NCBI GenBank assembly: GCA_964019415.1
Contig: OZ025874.1
Location: 2,075,512-2,139,511 of the forward strand
Length of the DNA stretch: 64,000 bases
Reading direction: 5' to 3'
DNA from: Ianthella basta
Taxonomy: Eukaryota; Porifera; Demospongiae; Verongiida; Ianthellidae
Each line of letters opens with the position of its first letter. Positions within the stretch are counted from its first letter, which is position 1. The notes below the pieces were generated by a model that did no database searches, had not been told where the DNA came from, and worked only from the letters and a program-made list of their open reading frames with translations. A program made the translations under genes and the position numbers. Positions 10,941 through 21,722 of the stretch are shown here, one piece after another.

Positions 10941-10998
10941 CAATTAACCTTCATCCACAATTAACTTTCATCCACAATTAACTTTCATCCACAATTAA
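10941..10998 (+). repeat. 17-bp tandem repeat just after the AIG1 stop codon
   Basis: TTCATCCACAATTAACT is repeated three times here and four times in copy B (47,820-47,892). It lies within 15 bases of the stop and is therefore likely in the 3' UTR. The unit-number difference is the only obvious 3' UTR length change between the twins. Confidence 0.75.
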
Positions 10999-11619
10999 TC
11001 TGCAATCATGAGTGATTGTAATGCAGCTAATTACATGGTTGTATGATTTAGCTTTGTCTAGCTGTAATAGTTATGCTTTGCACATTTGCTGTATATTGGT
11101 AAGCAAATTTAGCTCATTGTAATTATATCAATTGGTGCAGAATTACAATGGTATTGTACGTACATCAATGGCCAGAACATATGCAATTGGGCATGCATTA
11201 ATGAACTCAATTGCATGATTGTATTAGGTGTATGCAAATTAATGCATGTGATGTCTTCATCATAACATTATAGTATAGATATAGTTGCGCCTATATATAT
11301 ATATAATTATATAGTAATAAAATATGTAGCTTGATCTATTCCATGACAAAAACGAATGATTATGCTCCAGTCTGGTCCCATACCCCAAAATGAACTATAT
11401 ATATAATTTAATTATAATACTGTTATTATATTATACACTGCATGAATTATAGCATGACGATGGGTATAAGATTATAACAGAAATGCAGCATGTGTACACA
11501 AATGTTGCGTTAGTGTGACAACTGTCAGTAACATGCATGCAAACAAGAACTTAGTGCACATGTGAGTGAAACACAGTACAGCCATTGTAATCAAATACAT
11601 GCAGCATATGTTGCCATGG
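10999..11619. other. Convergent 3' region, AT-rich, no gene
   Basis: The 3' ends of the AIG1 gene (+) and the coiled-coil gene (-) face each other across this stretch. It contains AATAAA-type signals, for example AATAAAATATG near 11,316, and an AT-only run around 11,295-11,320. No coding frame was seen. Confidence 0.5.
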
Positions 11620-12581
11620 CTACATATCATCCATGCCACTCGGCATGTAGTCGTGGTCAAACTCCTCCCCACTGTTTCTCGCTTTCTGCCCTTGCAGTGC
11701 CATTGTCTCAATGACAAGGTGACCACTGGCGTCACTATCATCAGAGTCTTCGTCATCCCGTAACGGCACTCCCATGTAGCCGTCCTCGAGATCATCAAGG
11801 TCGTCTAGGTCCTCCAAATCATCTTCCATCTCATCCACATCGGGCTGCTCAGCAGAAGTGCGTTTCGCAGTCTCCTTTGGAAATGATGACACCACCTTCT
11901 GTTCGGGTGATCTGTGGGTATGGACGGGAGAGGTGGGGTCATTTTGTGGCTGTGGGGCATTGTGTACTGGTGACTTGATTATGCTCCCAGTGTCAATGCT
12001 GACTGAGCGTCGTGGTGAGAGCAACAATCTGGGCCCTTCCTTCTTCAAAGGAGACTGTTGAGGTGTCAAGCTGACACCTCCTCTGGACGGACTTGAAGTT
12101 GGAACTTCACTACTTGCAATCGAAGGACCGATAGGGATGTCCTCTAGTGGTGGAGCAGGGTTGCTGTCCTCCTCTTCCTCAGCTACAATTCCTTCTTGTG
12201 GGCTGTGGGCGTGGTCAGAAGAGGGGGTGTGGTCAGCGGGAGGTGATGGAGGGAGCTCCTCATCACCATCAGATAGCTCTTCCTGTATTGCATCATCATC
12301 TTCCTCTTCCAAATCTGTTGGTTTCTTCTGATCATACACCAGTGGTATTATGGCAAGAGCTTCCTTGCAAAACTTTGCTCTCTTCCTTGTGTCCTCATAC
12401 CTGGCACCCAGTCTGTCCCTCTTCCTCCGCAGACGCTCTTCCTTGTTACAAGTGTTCCTGACTTCTTCCCTCAAACTCTCCAGCTCTTTATTGCGTTTTG
12501 CAATCTCTGCGTTCACCTGTGTGAGTTCGGTTTGGAGCTGAGGTGCCTTCTGGCGTCAATACCTGTAGGTCTTTAGAGCAC
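11620..12581 (-). pseudogene. Coiled-coil/acidic-tail protein, last exon, copy A with in-frame TGA
   Basis: The exon runs from acceptor TACCAG|GTGC (12,582/12,581, phase 1) to a stop at 11,620, 962 nt, exactly as long as copy B (48,443-49,404). It encodes a helical N-part (AEIAKRNKELESLREEVRN, KEERLRRKRDRL), an acidic and Pro/Ser-rich middle with SPSRGG and SPRRSVS motifs, and a very acidic tail (DDLEDLDDLDDLED). The codon at 12,558-12,556 is TGA where copy B has TGT (Cys, 49,381-49,379), nine codons into the exon. No ATG follows until far downstream, so this copy would lose most of the protein. The family is not recognised; composition suggests a cytoskeletal or nuclear scaffold protein. Confidence 0.65.
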
Positions 12582-12639
12582 CTGGTAGCAGTAGAAAGGG
12601 AGGAGTCAATGACAGAGCAGTATGAAGTGGAAGATGGAG

Positions 12640-12983
12640 CAAGGCAGTGTTTCATACAAGCAAACTGAACCTTCTCGTACGTACATACATGACATTGTCC
12701 CACACACACACCACACACACTGCGAATGCGCACACACTAACCCACACCCACCCACCCACCACTGCGATATTGGTCAGCCACACAATCACCATACATCACA
12801 ATGTCACAAACACACACTGCACACACTGTGAGTACACACACACAACACACACACACACACACATACACCACACTCTTCAGCCACCGTCAGCACCCTGAAA
12901 GCCATCAATACACTTCATGTCACATGTATGTACTGTGTACATTCCTCCCTACACACCACACACTCCACACACACACACACACT

Positions 12984-13017
<34 letters not shown>

Positions 13018-13020
13018 CGC

Positions 13021-13056
<36 letters not shown>

Positions 13057-13110
13057 ATGTGCACATACACACACACACGTACACATGCACATACGTACAC
13101 ATACTATCCC
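12640..13110. repeat. (CA)n-rich microsatellite block
   Basis: Long interrupted CA/CACA runs, the densest at about 12,960-13,080, fill the intron between the two minus-strand coiled-coil exons. The H/T and C/V repeat ORFs seen in it are artefacts of the repeat. Confidence 0.9.
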
Positions 13111-13122
13111 TCACAGCCTTAC

Positions 13123-13332
13123 CATCCAGCAACTTCTTCACCCTCTGCAGTTCCTGCTCTGCCTGGCAATGTTGGTCGGCCACCATTGCTCAAATAGTGC
13201 TCACAGGCACTGCCTTGGTCAGCAGAGAGATAAACTCGCTCTCCCCACTACCAGCACCATTGGGCACTCCAGCTGTGGGACATTCAGCTCCCTCTACATC
13301 ACTCACAGTGCCATTCTCCTCAGTCTTTGATG
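13123..13332 (-). pseudogene. Upstream exon of the coiled-coil gene (copy A) with in-frame TGA
   Basis: On the minus strand an acceptor (GCATACAG|CATCAAAG) and a donor (GGATG|GTAAGG) delimit 210 nt. The frame encodes an acidic linker followed by a helix (DQHCQAEQELQRVKKLLD) that continues in phase 1 into the helix of the next exon (ALKTYRYC...). A TGA at 13,192-13,190 splits the linker from the helix; ATG 13,186-13,184 directly follows it and could restart translation. The exon has no counterpart in copy B, where the sequence right of 49,620 was replaced. Confidence 0.5.
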
Positions 13333-14299
13333 CTGTATGCAAAAGGCAGAACACATAACATGAACAGACCAGGTCAAAGTACATGGTAGCACACATGGAA
13401 GATACAGTGTATTACAATATTGACTACCACACATGAACGGGAGTGTCATGTACTGTGAAGGTGACACTGAATTGGGCACAGTGTGAAGAGTACAGTGTTA
13501 GTCACTGGAGACATTCACTGAAACATTCTAACTTTGTTTGAATGACTGGGGGATGGATGATTTACCAATCAACAAGGCCGATTACCCCCCCCCCCCCCCC
13601 CCCCAGCCTTGTTACCATAAGCTTGTTATCATATTCTAGTCATAAACTACTATGGTATATATAGACGTCGTAGTGACATTCCACTATTGGGTGTGGCCAA
13701 GACATCACAATTCTCACCACGCTCTGGATGGCACAGTAAATTACAACATGCATGCATGGGCTCAGCCTTACGGAAATGTGGCTGTGGGTGCTGTGCCATT
13801 GAAGATACTGACACAATGCCCGCACCCAAATAGCACTTATTCTGTGACCACCATTATACACCCTTTAGGGTTTTATGTGTTACATGCATTTGTGTATCAC
13901 CTTCTACATCTGAACGAAGGACAAGAGGTATCGGATCCTTTTGCTTCCTCAATACTCAAAGCCTGGAGAAATTGGGGGATAACAGCCGGCGTTGTAGCCA
14001 TCTTAACCACAAGGGGATTCCCAGACGCTTATTAATTTTCGTCCTAATTTCCATAGCAACCCTGCATGTGGAATCACCCACCAATTGATAGGGGGCATCA
14101 CCACTGCAGCAGACCGATGTGTCATTGGTGATCTCGAGCTCTAAGCACCCTCCACTTGCACATCCCCTATCATGGGAATCACATGTGTGCCGTGGAGGGG
14201 GGACAACTGCAGGCAGGCAGAGCTTGGCTGAAGGACGATCTACACTGGTGGGATACTCAGCAGTGCATTCTGTTGCTCCTAAAATTTACCTAGAAGGGA
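13333..14299. other. Spacer with a 20-base C run, no supported gene
   Basis: It contains a homopolymer of 20 C at 13,585-13,604; copy B has a shorter, interrupted C tract at about 57,248. The stretch 13,440-14,260 is conserved in copy B at about 57,090-57,960. Open frames are not conserved between the copies. Confidence 0.5.
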
Positions 14300-15013
14300 A
14301 GGGAGATAGGATGAATCCCAACCTGGTCATATCCCCGCCTAACTCATCTATCTTCGTTACTCAACGGAGCAATATTCTCAACATTTCAAGTACCATGTTC
14401 AAGGTAGTGTAGACGGGGACGTGGAAAGTGGCTCTATTTTCATTTTACTACAGTTGGTTACCCAAATGACAAATGGTAAATCACACATGGTAAATGGCAA
14501 ATGGCGTGACATCATTGTGCAACTTCATAAAATGTGATGACTACTGCATCATTTTAGTCACACGTGCCACTAAGAACAAATGCACTAGACGTCACTATAC
14601 GATGCCACACTACTACATACATACTACTACATACCATTCGCAATCTATCATTTGACATTAGGACAACCTTCCTGAAATAGACAGTAGATCACAGAGAGTA
14701 TGCTTACATGAAATTGTATATTTATGCATCATCAAAATGATGCATAATTGTCAGTCCACACGGTGGTATGGTAAACAACATCTTTCTAGGGTAACAGCAG
14801 CAACAACGTCAGCAGCAACAACGTCAGCAGCAACAACGTCAGCAGTAGCTCTAACTCATCCTTTAGCACAGCTCAGCATTAGTTGTCAGAATCCTCTGAT
14901 AGGGGTGTCCTGAATCGCTTGGAAATCCCCTTCCCTAAGTCCCTTAAGTACTGCACCAACACATCCCATGCCCTTACATTATTGCTATATACAAGTACTG
15001 CACTATGTGTGTG

Positions 15014-15051
<38 letters not shown>

Positions 15052-15605
15052 TGTGTGTGTGTGTGGTTGCATGCACACACAGGATTGCTCATTCCACTTC
15101 AGAATGCTCTGAAGCTGTTCGGCATACAACTCTGCAGGGAAAATGGCAAATGGTCAGCGGTAGTGTATGCATACAGTCAATATGAAGCATTCAACACACC
15201 TAAGGACAACACAAGGTAGAGATTGTCCCAAGGTGAATCACAATGTTTATTCTCCGCAACACATGATGAAAGTAGACTTGTGGTTTATACACATCAGTGT
15301 AAACTGAGCAGTCCCTATATGCCAATGTGTCAAATTTCACTGATTGAAAAATACAGCTGGGTGCATATTGTCATCCTTCCCAACCTTTATTGTACATAAT
15401 AACCCTACACTACTTGAAGTGGCAGGGGGTGGGGGGCTACAGTGTATGTAACACCATTGGAGGATCCATAATGTAGCTACACCATGGAGTGTCCTCTACA
15501 GCCATGTCGTGACTGCCACTACTACTAAAGCTGTCAGGAATCCAGATTTTCTCAGAGAGCAGACTCACAGTTTTAAATGTACGTGGATAGATGGAGCGCT
15601 GTAGC
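14300..15605. repeat. Segment present three times (also 20,460-21,722 and about 57,960-59,150)
   Basis: The segment runs from AGGATGAATCCCAACCTGG to the GATGGAGCGCTGTAGCT near 15,605. It contains a (GT)n run (15,005-15,066), and at 14,796-14,840 three copies of AGCAGCAACAACGTC; the other two versions have only one. The downstream neighbour of copies 1 and 3 is the CARD-like exon on the minus strand. The second copy stops just before that exon. No preserved ORF spans it. Confidence 0.75.
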
Positions 15606-15636
15606 TACATGCATGCATATAAAGAGCATTAGCTAC

Positions 15637-16210
15637 CTTGCAAATCTGATACAATTGGGTGAAGGAGTTGGAATTCTCCCAGAATGCTGAGGAAATCTTG
15701 GAATCCTTGCACACCAGTGACAGTGATGGCGTTCTTAACACTCTGTAGTATGCGTGAGTTCTTGGCTTCCTTGACCTCCTGGAAGTCCCTCACTGCCTCC
15801 AAGTCGTTATCGCTAAGTGGATGCTTTTGATGAAGCTTTAACGCCACTGACAAACTATCCATGCCACTACAAAGCATCCCAGTCCTTTCGTAATGGCTTC
15901 CTTGGCAGCTAGGCTGCAAGGATCTTTGACGAGGAAGCGCTGTTGTGTGTAAGATAGGTAAGGGGTTTCCGAACAAGACGGGTCCGAATAGGGCGCTGCG
16001 TTTCGCCTGCACTCAGTAGCACAGCTTCCGTTTCTGTATGCAGTTAGCACAAGAGTCAATGTATAAACTGACACAACGAGAAGCGCTGTTCCTTCGATGC
16101 AGACGGAGCGCGGCGCAGTGTTCGGAAACCCCCTACTTAACCTTACCCAACAACACTGGGAATGGGTGGGCTCCGAGCCATTAACAGATTCACAAACGAC
16201 TCAACCACTG
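15637..16210 (-). pseudogene. CARD-like exon, copy A, broken by a MITE and a 1-base deletion
   Basis: The exon lies between acceptor CCTTAG|CAG (16,210) and donor CAAG|GTAGCT (15,637), both phase 1. The conserved helices read SLSVALKLHQKHPLSDNDLE, FQEVKEAKNSRILQSVKNAI and GVQGFQDFLSILGEF, the six-helix, leucine-spaced pattern of a CARD. CARDs assemble signalling filaments in apoptosis and innate immunity. Without the inserted MITE and its TA duplication the exon would be 380 nt against 381 in copy B: one base is missing near 15,890, in the stretch corresponding to CTATAACGGCG of copy B. The N-terminal third is therefore out of frame as well as split. Confidence 0.65.
15952..16143. mobile_element. 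192-bp MITE with TA target duplication inside the CARD exon
   Basis: Copy B has the uninterrupted sequence (TGTGTGTACCCAACAAC). Here a block starting AGATAGGTAAGGGGTTTCC and ending with the inverted GGAAACCCCCTACTTAACCT sits between two TA dinucleotides (15,950-15,951 and 16,144-16,145). TA duplication and short TIRs fit a Tc1/mariner-type non-autonomous element. Confidence 0.7.
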
Positions 16211-16344
16211 CTAAGGTTGTAGCTGTGCCATTGATTTATGCGTCCTCCGGCCAAATAACTAGTCACTTCCCACACCCACACACGAAATAGAGGGCATGCA
16301 TGTTTCGATCTTCCACTGGCGCGACGACGGCCATTTCCCAAAGG

Positions 16345-17020
16345 GATTCACTATGCTCACCAATGTTGAAGTACGAAAGTAATTTTAGGATGCACGTGAC
16401 ATGACTATATTCTAAACTGTATAAATTCCGTTACTTACTCAGTCCCTAAGTAACTAGTATAAAATACTGTTGCTCACAGTGGCGGGTTGCTTTTGGCGGT
16501 TCGTTCTGGTGGTTCGCTTGGTCGACTGCTTGCTGCATTTCCTGGCTTGTTTAGCTACGTTGTAGCAATAGAGTAGGACGGGAGCAGTTGAGTTCGGTGG
16601 TACCATTACCGTTACCGTTCGCTGTCCTCGCTGGTGGCTCGCTTGGAATCTGCTCATCTGGCTTGCCCCCACTGGGGTTAGCTCGCTCGGCCACTGGGGT
16701 TAGCATGCTCGGCCACTGGGGTTAGCTCGCTCGACCACTGGGGTTAGCTTGCTAGGCCACTGGGGGTAGCTCGCTCGGCCAATGTGCTTAGCATGCTTGG
16801 ATTTTAGTGTTAGGGTTAGGGTTATGGCTGGTTTTATTTTTAGTCTCTTACATTTAGTCATCCTATATGGTAGGCCTGGTATACCTAGGCATTTGTTTGC
16901 CCTAGGACTGCTGTCCATGGTCACGGTCGCTCTGACATCATCTCGCCCCGATACGTAGAAGAGTGCTTGCGCAACATCTAGTCACGTGCATCCTACTTCC
17001 GTACTTCAACATTGGTCATT
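16345..17020. mobile_element. TIR-flanked insertion with internal minisatellite, copy A only
   Basis: The arms CCAATGTTGAAGTACG...GGATGCACGTGAC (from about 16,359) and GTCACGTGCATCC...CGTACTTCAACATTGG (to about 17,017) are inverted repeats of about 38 bp. The flank CATTTCCCAAAG occurs on both sides. Copy B (60,364-60,400) lacks the whole block. No transposase is encoded. Confidence 0.65.
16669..16800. repeat. 22-bp minisatellite inside the insertion
   Basis: About six imperfect copies of CCACTGGGGTTAGCTCGCTCGG, followed by a telomere-like TTAGGGTTAGGGTTA stretch at about 16,808-16,823. The latter is too short to be a telomere relic with confidence. Confidence 0.75.
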
Positions 17021-17129
17021 TCCCAAAGATGACGCAATCTCAACTTGCAGGGATTATGAAAGGGAAAGTCCGCTATCAGAGCTTACCGAGATCGATCACC
17101 GGCCGACAACTACCCTGGACGGAGACCAA

Positions 17130-17139
17130 ATGACTTCTG
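17130..17139 (+). CDS. Short start exon remnant (copy A)
   Basis: ATGACTTCTG directly precedes the donor GTAAGC. In copy B the homologous exon (60,469-60,493) begins eight codons upstream at ATGGACGG; here that first ATG is CTG (17,115-17,117). The reading frame still ends in phase 1, so a shortened start could be used. Confidence 0.35.
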
Positions 17140-18653
17140 GTAAGCAATTGTCCAGTCTCACACGCCCACGCATCTTTATATTCACCAGCGACCACATCAG
17201 AGAGTACAAAGTACTCTCTATGCAGGGATAGTGCAGGGTGTTTCTGATTCACAATACATAGGTAGAGCATAGATAGAGGAACGAAATCGCGAAAAGCGCT
17301 GAAAACCGCCAAAACAAGGCTTATTAGGGTTAAATACAAACTATTCTTACACTAAACTGACCTGGAAGGCAAGCGAACGTGGTCTGTCAGCGAGAAAATG
17401 GCACTCGAAAACATCCTTTTACGTTTATCAAATAATTCGATGAGCAATACTGCAGCTTGAAGAAAGGAGGGTCGCGGGACGTTTCGGCTCGAGAGCCTTT
17501 ATCAACTGCTTACTGACAAACGCTCTTGAGCGTATTGCTCATCTCGTGTTATGTGGTCAGTATACCTTGCCTGATCTGCTCCTGATGCACAGGAGTAGGT
17601 GCATGTTCCTTTCTCCATAAATCCAAGATGGCAGACAGTTGGTTCATGGTTTCTGCTGTTCTGTCTTCGACAGCAGCTTATTCGTGTACCCGACCACTTT
17701 AGATCGAGATGTGATGCAGTGTTTGACAACTGGGAAAGTTTGGTTGTGATGCGTCGATGCTCGCGAGTGGAGTTTGCAACAACCATTGGAGCTCCTTTTT
17801 TGTGTTGCAGCATAGGATTCAGCCCTGTCTCAGCAAGACACTGTCCTGATTGCATCAGGTAAAGAACAACACATTTTATGATTCCAATGAGCCAGTGTAC
17901 AGATATTTTATATACTAGGCATACGCTAAGCGCATAAGAATTGCCTCGCAGCCTGAATATTACTTGGCCAGTAGACAAGTGTATTGTGATGTTACAGAAT
18001 GGAGCTGTCTTAGCAGCCAAGCGCCTTGTTTGTTACTGCCAAAGCTCCCCAAGCCTGGACTGCCGCTGCTCGTCCATCGCTGATGCCAGTAGCCTTGCAC
18101 CTATCCGCCGCATTCAATTCTAGTCTATCTTTGCCCCGCTGTCTCCGTATCAAGTCACGCGCACTGTTATGCAGCGTGGCCCCCTCGGCGTGCTGGATGC
18201 AGCCTCGTCGTTGCCATTCCCATCTCTGGCTTTCCTCTCCTTCTGTGCCCCTGATCCGTGGGAGCATGCCGGCAAAGATGAGCAGCCGAACAGGAGCAGA
18301 AGCATCCTTTGAAAGACGAGCCGTCACGTGACGGAGTCACATGCGCAGTCACATGTCGTGCGATATAAATATTGGATATATATCGCCAAGGCTCGAATAG
18401 ACAGCGATCATTAGCCTCGCTTCGCTCGCTTACGCTCGCCGCTCGGCAATTAACAGTATTGTGCAATAGTGAGATGTACCATACTGCACAAGGCAGTCTA
18501 TATACGTATGGTCCATATTCCAAACACATTTCAGAATATGTCTCTCTCTTCTATAGTGAAGTGATCATATTTCTACAATTCATCTTCCGTAAGAAGCATC
18601 TACGTTTCCTCCTTCTGTGACTGTATGAGAATCATTGAAAGCCAGTGGATGCA
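17140..18653. other. Unassigned stretch between duplication end and RecQ-carrying transposon
   Basis: Scattered ORFs on both strands have no recognisable domain. An AAATCCAAGATGGC motif at about 17,619-17,632 and a similar CCATCTTGGATTTACGG at about 21,760 suggest a second dispersed repeat family. Nothing else can be supported. Confidence 0.35.
17474..17512 (-). ncRNA. Degenerate hammerhead-ribozyme motif of Penelope type
   Basis: On the minus strand the sequence reads TTGATAAAGGCTCTCGAGCC followed by GAAACGTC. This is the hammerhead layout (core, GGCT/AGCC stem II, GAAA, C, GTC), but the core CTGATGA is changed to TTGATAA and stem I does not pair well. It is probably a fossil of a Penelope-like element related to the intact copies at 22,675 and 25,258. 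Confidence 0.4.
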
Positions 18654-18662
18654 TGGCCAATT

Positions 18663-19215
18663 TAGTCAGGCGGCGCTTGACCCCTCCTCACGGAAGGGTC
18701 AGGTTAAGTCTAATACATTGACTTGTCCACGTGGAATGTAATTATTGCACAACATTATGCCTTGCTTGTGGCCGCAAGTACGCGCGACAGCTCGCAACAC
18801 TTACCTGATCTTTCATAATAGCCGTCAAATGAGCGACAGCGAGGTCTATCGATGTCCCTTCGACCGGCAACACCAGGCCGAACACTGTCGGCGAGCGCGC
18901 GTAGCAATGGTTCTTGCCGAAGCCGGTCGGCGAAACAGCGAAAACGTCCCTCCCAGAAACAATGCCAGACACGACCTGAAGTTGCTCTGGCTTCATGGTA
19001 GAATAACCAAGGCGCTGGATGGCTTCTGTCACAGCGTATAATACTCTCTGGTCTATGCTCTGGTCTGCTACCATTTGCGGACATGCAAGCAATAAATATT
19101 TCACACCTTTCCTGCAATCTGATTGGGCACGCAACCATTGTGGTGTGCTGCACAAGTCAATGTATTAGACTTAACCTGACCCTTCAGCAAGGAGGGGTCA
19201 CGCAACGCCTGACTA
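18663..19215. mobile_element. 553-bp TIR transposon with 9-bp target duplication carrying a RecQ exon
   Basis: The left end TAGTCAGGCGGCGCTTGACC and right end ...CGCCTGACTA form inverted repeats of about 70 bp that continue through GGGTCAGGTTAAGTCTAATA. Both flanks are TGGCCAATT (18,654-18,662 and 19,216-19,224), a 9-bp target-site duplication typical of Mutator-like elements. The inside carries no transposase but a fragment of a helicase gene with a splice donor, so it resembles a Pack-MULE. Confidence 0.8.
18803..19074 (-). pseudogene. Captured exon of a RecQ-type DNA helicase
   Basis: From an ATG at 19,074 the minus strand encodes AIQRLGYSTMKPEQLQVVSG, then the Walker A-like PTGFGKN and, after a scrambled stretch, LTAIMKDQ, followed directly by a GTAAGT donor at 18,802. 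This order (Q-motif-like PEQ, motif I, then LxALMKDQ of motif Ia) is that of RecQ helicases, which unwind DNA in repair. Lys-Ser of the usual motif I is Lys-Asn here, and the part between motifs I and Ia has drifted. It is only one exon of a full-length gene and lies wholly between transposon ends, so it is a transduced fragment rather than a working gene. Confidence 0.7.
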
Positions 19216-19267
19216 TGGCCAATTATTGTCCATGGCCCTAATTCCAGACTAGAAATAATAAAATTTT

Positions 19268-19775
19268 CTGCAAACATTGTAAGGACTAGCTGAATGCCCG
19301 TCCTTTGGGTGGGTTCCCAGCATATCATTTTGAATTTGGAGCATTTAACCAATCAAAACCGTCCATTTAATTGGGAGCATTCTGTAAACTCGCTCCGTAA
19401 AACTCCGTGCGTACAGAACTTACTTATGTTAATCCATTTCGCCTAAAGGAGTTCAGCGGCCAAGGCGATACCCACCTTAGATCACCCCCCGTATTGCCGT
19501 GATATACTATTCCAAGTTTGCCAAAGATTGGTGGGAAATTGAAGGAGGAGTTTCTGGAAAACGAAGCACGATCTTTTCCCTACCTCTTAGATACGGCGGC
19601 GACCGTAAAAGTGGCAAGAACTCGGATGGAACGACTTTAAACCAAATTTCAGCTCGGCGAGGTTACTCACAGCACGCCCCTTTGTAATCCTACCAAGTTT
19701 CATCCAGAATTGAAGGAGATTATCCCGAACAACAAAAATGTGCGTTACGTTTATTATAATAAGATGTAGGGATGG
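19268..19775 (-). repeat. Inverted, diverged copy of the 988-1,510 repeat
   Basis: CTAGCTGAATGCCCGTCC through TTATTATAATAAG matches the reverse complement of 1,510-1,035 with many differences. It includes the same GGGTGGGTTCCCAG palindromic end. Confidence 0.6.
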
Positions 19776-20459
19776 CATAATAAGTAATTCGAGTTAAAAA
19801 AAGCTTGTGGGGCACCCCTGAACTCGAACTACTTGCTAACAACTTCCCTGTGTATGTTCAATAGTTCAGATAGCTGGGTATGCAGCATTGCTGCTGGTTT
19901 GAAAGATACATCACAATGCCAAAAACTGGGGCTGCAAGAGTTTCTAGTCTCAAGACCAGGAAGTCATCCAGTGAAAGCACCCCTACAAACTTCCAAAATG
20001 CTTTGCTGATGCTTTTGATCTACATAACATTCTGAATGAGTATGTACATGTTGTTTTGTGCCTGGAGGAGGAGTGTGGTGTCTAAAAACGCTACCCTATT
20101 AGGCTAAGAAGGAATGCCATGATTTGTCTCTCATTGGCCAACGAGTTGTTCGACCTCTGTTGTATTTGGGGCTGTACCTCGTAGGAGAATAGTTAGATAA
20201 GCTTTCTGCTACAATACTATTACTTAAACATGTTCTAGAAAGACTTTACGTTCTTCGGGTTTACGGCGATATACGAAGAAAGATGATTATGAGCCTAGCA
20301 AAGAGAGAGAGTCGAGCGCGGCCATTTTAGAATGTCCGTCAGTAACAATTGGAGCGGTATCTCGCAGAATAGTCTTTCGTTAGGCTTTTTACGAGTATGA
20401 CTCTATCAACACATCTTCTTGAACACATTTCGTTCGATTGAGAGATGGCAAAACGCCAT
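19776..20459. other. No supported feature
   Basis: No ORF of useful length, no splice-bounded exon and no repeat shared with the rest of the window were seen. Confidence 0.4.
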
Positions 20460-21127
20460 TAAAGATAGGATGAATCCCAACCTGGTCATATCCCCACGTA
20501 ACTCATCCATCTTCATTACTCAGCGGAGCAATATTCCCGTACCATGTTCAAGGTAATGTAGACGGGGACATGGAAGTAGCTCCATTTTCACCTTACTACA
20601 GTTAATTTCAGAATGGTTACCCAAATTACAAATGGTAAATCACACATGGTAACTGGCAAATGGAGTGACATCATTGTGCAACTTCATAAAATTTGATGCC
20701 TAGTGTGTCATTTTAGTCACATGTGCCACTCAAGACAAGCACACTAGACAGCACTCTACAACGCCACACTACTTGCTACATACCATTCGCAATCTACCAT
20801 TTGACATTAGGGCAACCTTTCTGAAATAGACAGTAGATCACAGAGAGTATGCTTACATGAAATTGTATAATTATGCATCATCAAAATGACTGTCCCACAC
20901 GGTGGTATGGTAAACAACATCTTTCTGGAGTAACAGCAGCAACAACGTCAGCAGTAGCTCTAACTCATCTTTCACCACAACTCAGCATTAGTTGTCAGAG
21001 ATTCCTCTAATAGGGGTTTCCTGAATCGCTTGGAAATCCCCTTCCCTAAGTCCCTGAAGTACTGCAGCAACGCAACCCATGCCCCTACATTATTGCTATA
21101 TACAAGCACTGCACTGTGTTTGTGTGT

Positions 21128-21161
<34 letters not shown>

Positions 21162-21722
21162 GTGTGTGTGTGTGTGGTTGCATGCACACACAGGATTGCT
21201 CGTTCCACTTCAGAATGCTCTGAAGCTGTTCGGCATACAACTCTGCAGGGAAAATGGCAAATGGTCAGCGGTAGTGTATGCATACAGTCAATATGAAGCA
21301 TTCAACACACCTAAGGACAACACAGGGTAGAGATTGTCCCAAGGTGAATCACAATGTTTATTCTCCGCGACACATGATGAAAGTAGACTTTTGGTTTATA
21401 CACATCAGTGTAAACTGAGCAGTCCCTATATGCCAATGTGTCAAATTTCACTGATTGAAAAATACAGCTGGGTGCATATTGTCATCCCTTACAACCTTGA
21501 TTGTACATAATAACCCTACACTGCTTGAAGTGGCAGGGGGTGGGGGGCTACAGTGCATGTAACACCATTGGGGTTTGAGGATTCATGATGTAGCTACACC
21601 ACGGAGTGTCCTCTACAGCCATGTCGTGACTGCCACTACTACTAAGGCTGTCAGGAATCCAGATTTTCTCAGAGAGCAGACTCATAGTTTAAAAGGTACG
21701 TGGATAGATGGAGCGCTGTAGC
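20460..21722. repeat. Second copy of the 14,300-15,605 segment
   Basis: Direct-orientation copy, about 93-95% similar by eye, including a (GT)n run at 21,117-21,177. It ends at the point where the other copies continue into the CARD-like exon, so it never gained or has lost that exon. Confidence 0.75.

Larger units (their letters stand above)
988..17200. repeat. Segmental duplication, copy A (partner about 34,471-60,540)
   Basis: Features recur in the same order and orientation in both copies: CARD-like exon, Ser/Thr exons, small Cys exon, two fold-back elements, AIG1 exon, 17-bp repeat, minus-strand coiled-coil gene, microsatellite block, minus-strand CARD exon and a 25-nt start exon. The left border is sharp: identity starts at 988 in A and 34,471 in B, an offset of 33,483. 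Copy A has an extra 0.86 kb insertion at 7,351. Copy B has the gypsy, non-LTR and third AIG1 insertions. Confidence 0.9.

Noticed and set aside
12556..12558. TGA replacing a Cys codon could encode selenocysteine
   Set aside because: A second TGA in the neighbouring exon does not replace a known Cys, and no SECIS-like hairpin was recognised in the 3' region. Loss of function is simpler.
12647..13197. Several ORFs rich in His/Thr or Cys/Val across the CA/GT tracts (also at 27,614-28,217, 56,671-57,119 and 63,610-63,999)
   Set aside because: They are translations of dinucleotide repeats on both strands; no unique sequence supports them.
14796..14840. CRISPR-like direct repeats
   Set aside because: Three adjoining 15-bp units without spacers in eukaryotic DNA are a simple tandem repeat.
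16808..16823. TTAGGG-like repeats as an interstitial telomere
   Set aside because: Only two to three imperfect units inside a transposon that also carries GGGGTTAG minisatellite units; chance or drift from that unit is enough.
18742..19155. A working RecQ helicase gene
   Set aside because: Only one exon is present, motif I is altered and part of the sequence is scrambled, and the exon lies entirely between transposon ends.
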